Source of the DNA: Uliginosibacterium sp036017065
GTDB lineage: Bacteria > Pseudomonadota > Gammaproteobacteria > Burkholderiales > Rhodocyclaceae
NCBI RefSeq assembly: GCF_036017065.1
Contig: NZ_JAYXHR010000001.1
Location: forward strand, 372,001 to 436,000
Reading direction: 5' to 3'
DNA length: 64,000 nucleotides
Numbering within the stretch: the first letter of the stretch is position 1; every line of letters starts with the position of its first letter. A program made the position numbers and the translations under genes. This document shows positions 62,118 through 64,000 of this stretch, piece by piece. A model generated the notes under the pieces. The model searched no databases. It worked only from the letters and a program-made list of their open reading frames with translations, and had not been told where the DNA came from.

Positions 62118-63071
62118 ATGGCATTCGCACTGCTGTCGAGTCGATCCATTGCCCAAGCCGGTGTAAGGCTTTGGAGCGTGCGTCGTATCACCCTCATGAT
62201 CCTGGCCAGTTCCGTGCTGGCCGCGGCCGTCGCGTTCGTGGCGGGCGTGACGCTGGGCAAGTACTTTTCTGACAGCGCGCTGGTGCAGGCTGCCTCGTTG
62301 AACGCCCGTGACACGGCTGAAGGGCGCTATGCCGTGGAGCGCATGGGCGAACTGGCCGGCAAGCTGGTCCGGCTGGAACAGGAAGCCTCGGTGCTGGGCC
62401 GCAAGATCGATGCACTCGAACTGTTTGGCCAGAAGGCCGCAGGCTCCCGGGCTGCCGTATCCGTCCTCCCTGCGACCCTCAATCAAGGCGCCAACACGGG
62501 CGGACCGGCCCTGGCTCCGCGTTTGTGTGATGACCAGGCCGCCGGGCAGCCGACGCTGAGCGCAGACATGCAACGCATGGCCCTCCACATGGATTGCCTG
62601 ATGGATGCTTTCTCGCTCATCCAGCAGGCGGCGGCGACACGCAGCGTCGCCTACATGAAGTTTCCCAGTCGGGCACCGATCCCGGAAGTGGAGCTCGGAT
62701 CGCCCTTCGGTAATCGCAGCGATCCGTTCACCGGCTCGCTCGCATTCCACAGCGGCCTGGACTTCAGCGCTGCACCTGGCACGCCGATTCGCGCGGCCGG
62801 GGGCGGGCGGGTGGTGTTCGCAGGCTTCCGTTCGGACATGGGCAACATGGTCGAGCTCGAGCACGGTTCCGGCCTCGTCACCCGTTACGCCCATGCATCA
62901 CGGTTGAACGTGCGTGCCGGTGACGTCGTGACGCCCGGTCAGGTCGTGGCATTTGTAGGTTCGACTGGGCGTTCCACTGGCCCGCACCTGCATTTCGAGG
63001 TTTTGCACGAAGGCAGTTTCGTCGACCCGCGCCACTACCTGAGCCTTGGCGAAGGAATGCGCAATGGCTAG
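62118..63071 (+). CDS. M23 (LytM-type) peptidoglycan endopeptidase, membrane anchored
   Basis: 317 residues: short cytoplasmic start, one helix (about 27-47), a coiled-coil stretch (about 60-110) and a C-terminal M23 domain with H211, D215, and the HLH pair H290/H292, so the zinc site looks complete. Expected to cut cross-linked peptides in the periplasm. GGGAGGAGAG is a strong ribosome site. It overlaps the next gene by 8 bp in a module ending with bactofilin. Confidence 0.9.
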   Translation: MAFALLSSRSIAQAGVRLWSVRRITLMILASSVLAAAVAFVAGVTLGKYFSDSALVQAASLNARDTAEGRYAVERMGELAGKLVRLEQEASVLGRKIDALELFGQKAAGSRAAVSVLPATLNQGANTGGPALAPRLCDDQAAGQPTLSADMQRMALHMDCLMDAFSLIQQAAATRSVAYMKFPSRAPIPEVELGSPFGNRSDPFTGSLAFHSGLDFSAAPGTPIRAAGGGRVVFAGFRSDMGNMVELEHGSGLVTRYAHASRLNVRAGDVVTPGQVVAFVGSTGRSTGPHLHFEVLHEGSFVDPRHYLSLGEGMRNG

Positions 63072-63411
63072 ACGGAAGACCACCCGGCTGCTGGCCAACG
63101 CGGATTGCCGTCTGGGTTTGTCGCAACGCCGTTACGGCCTGTGGGTCGGGGTGGCACTGGCGTTTGCCTCGATCAGCGCCTATGCCTACATGCGTCAACA
63201 GCCAGAGCCGCTGGCTTCCGATCTCGCCAAACTGTCGATCCAGCTCAATCAGGAAAACACGGACCTGAAGCAGGCTGTCGAACGTGCCGAACTCGATGCC
63301 CGTCATGAGGCCGCCACGCGCACTGCGCTGGAAAAGCAGATCCGTGATCTGTCGCAGCAGGTCAAGCGCCTGCAGGACGAAGTGGCGTTCATGCGCAGCC
63401 AGAAGAATTAG
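63064..63411 (+). CDS. Small membrane coiled-coil protein between M23 peptidase and bactofilin
   Basis: 115 residues, not firmly recognised. One helix (about 25-43, LWVGVALAFASISAYAYM) is followed by a continuous coiled coil to the end (LNQENTDLKQAVERAELD, LEKQIRDLSQQVKRLQDEV). The size and location recall a short member of the DUF6776-like group, but this is uncertain. ATG 63064 has GAAGGA 7 nt upstream. Likely a scaffold linking the peptidase to bactofilin. Confidence 0.75.
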   Translation: MARRKTTRLLANADCRLGLSQRRYGLWVGVALAFASISAYAYMRQQPEPLASDLAKLSIQLNQENTDLKQAVERAELDARHEAATRTALEKQIRDLSQQVKRLQDEVAFMRSQKN

Positions 63412-63432
63412 GTCGCTTTAGAGGGAACAGGA

Positions 63433-63852
63433 ATGTTCGGCAAGAAGAAGCAATCCATTGAAGTCACCAAACTGTCCAGCCTTGTGGCGGACAACATGGA
63501 AGTCGTCGGCGACGTTCACTTTTCGGATGGGCTGCGCGTAGATGGCAAGGTGCGTGGCAGCGTCCAGTGCAAGGAAGGCAGCAAGAGCCTGCTGGTGCTG
63601 AGCGAGCAAGGCGCCATCCATGGCAACGTCACGGCCTACGACGCAGTCATCAACGGTGTGATCGTCGGTGACGTCGAAGTTGAGCATTTCCTCGAGCTTC
63701 AACCCAATGCCCGGGTCAGCGGCAACATCAGCTATCGCCAGTTGCAGATGGATGCTGGTGCGACAGTCGAAGGCCGCCTGGTGCTGATCGGCGAAACCAG
63801 CAGTGCTTCCAACGTCGTCGAGCTGCCCAGTTCGGCAGCGAGCAACGGCTGA
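63433..63852 (+). CDS. Bactofilin
   Basis: Polymer-forming cytoskeletal protein with a right-handed beta-helix core. The 139-residue product starts MFGKKKQ, the usual membrane-contacting end, then repeats of the kind GDVHFSDGLRVDGKVRGSV and GDVEVEHFLELQPNARVSGN, with a short disordered Ser/Ala tail. M23-peptidase/bactofilin linkage is known from cell-shape systems. It starts 21 nt after the coiled-coil gene. Confidence 0.94.
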   Translation: MFGKKKQSIEVTKLSSLVADNMEVVGDVHFSDGLRVDGKVRGSVQCKEGSKSLLVLSEQGAIHGNVTAYDAVINGVIVGDVEVEHFLELQPNARVSGNISYRQLQMDAGATVEGRLVLIGETSSASNVVELPSSAASNG

Positions 63853-63865
63853 CGGAGCCATTGCC

Positions 63866-64000
63866 GTGCTGTGGTGGCACTGGATTGCGGCAGGTTTCGT
63901 CCTGATCGTTGCCGAGCTGGCGATCCCGGCGTTCTTCCTGGTCTGGCTAGGGATCGCGGCGCTGATTACCGGCGTGCTGGTTGCCATCCTGCCGCTGGGT
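63866..64000 (+). CDS. NfeD-like membrane protein (3' end missing)
   Basis: 45 codons from GTG 63866 to the edge, starting MLWWHWIAAGFVLIVAELAI and continuing through PAFFLVWLGIAALITGVLV, two hydrophobic helices typical of short NfeD proteins, which partner stomatin/SPFH proteins. GGAG stands 9 nt upstream. It follows bactofilin by 13 nt. The partner gene would be off the right edge. Confidence 0.72.
   Translation, partial: MLWWHWIAAGFVLIVAELAIPAFFLVWLGIAALITGVLVAILPLG

Noticed and set aside
1..64000. CRISPR arrays, insertion sequences, prophage or integrase genes
   Set aside because: No regular direct repeats, transposase motifs or terminal inverted repeats flanking a gene were found; gene content is chromosomal core throughout.

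Overview
The window is a gene-dense, GC-rich stretch of a betaproteobacterial chromosome. The evidence is the order clpP-clpX-lon-hupB-tRNA-ppiD, the pair pyrG/eno-ftsB, a NapEDABC nitrate reductase and a polar-type flagellar block flhB-flhA-flhF-flhG-fliA-motC. The genus cannot be fixed from sequence alone; a Rhodocyclales or Nitrosomonadales relative would fit. No insertion sequence, prophage, CRISPR array or rRNA was seen. Both edges cut genes: clpP on the left and an nfeD-like gene on the right.

Layout. 1-7 kb is protein quality control (clpP, clpX, lon behind a sigma-32-type promoter, HU, tRNA-Val, tRNA-Asp, ppiD). 7-10 kb holds rsgA, a Ste24-type M48 protease and orn. 9.8-12 kb is an ilvBN operon preceded by a valine-rich leader peptide and an attenuator-like terminator. 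12-19.7 kb is a minus-strand operon of a TonB-dependent receptor, a periplasmic ABC-type binding protein and a giant hybrid histidine kinase/GGDEF/EAL protein. 19.9-23.3 kb is a translationally coupled operon of one acetolactate-synthase-like ThDP enzyme and two short citrate-synthase-fold proteins whose usual catalytic histidines are replaced; this is the best candidate for an undescribed system. 23.6-28.3 kb has aroC, an MFS transporter, an M48 lipoprotein and gltX. 28.5-32.7 kb is napEDABC. 32.7-37 kb is minCDE and fliOPQR on the minus strand. 37-46 kb is pyrG, a Dabb protein, eno, ftsB, tesA, ybbA, an M61 peptidase, a MATE exporter and a membrane protein. 46.2-54.3 kb is the flagellar block, preceded by a possible sigma-28-driven small RNA and a 78-residue protein resembling the tip of a chemoreceptor. 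54.3-64 kb carries a methyltransferase, leuA with two upstream short ORFs, a fatty acid desaturase, ppsR/ppsA, and an M23 peptidase/coiled-coil/bactofilin envelope module.

How the genes work together. Branched-chain amino acid synthesis appears twice (ilvBN and leuA), each with leader ORFs that suggest attenuation. NapC should pass quinol electrons to NapB and NapA in the periplasm, since no napFGH is present. The two flagellar segments supply the export gate (FliOPQR, FlhBA), polar placement factors (FlhF and a degenerate FlhG), the late sigma factor and one stator subunit. The M23 peptidase, membrane coiled-coil protein and bactofilin probably form a cell-shape or envelope module. Coordinates, frames, motifs and hairpins were read by eye; homology calls rest on remembered family motifs, and no searches were run.
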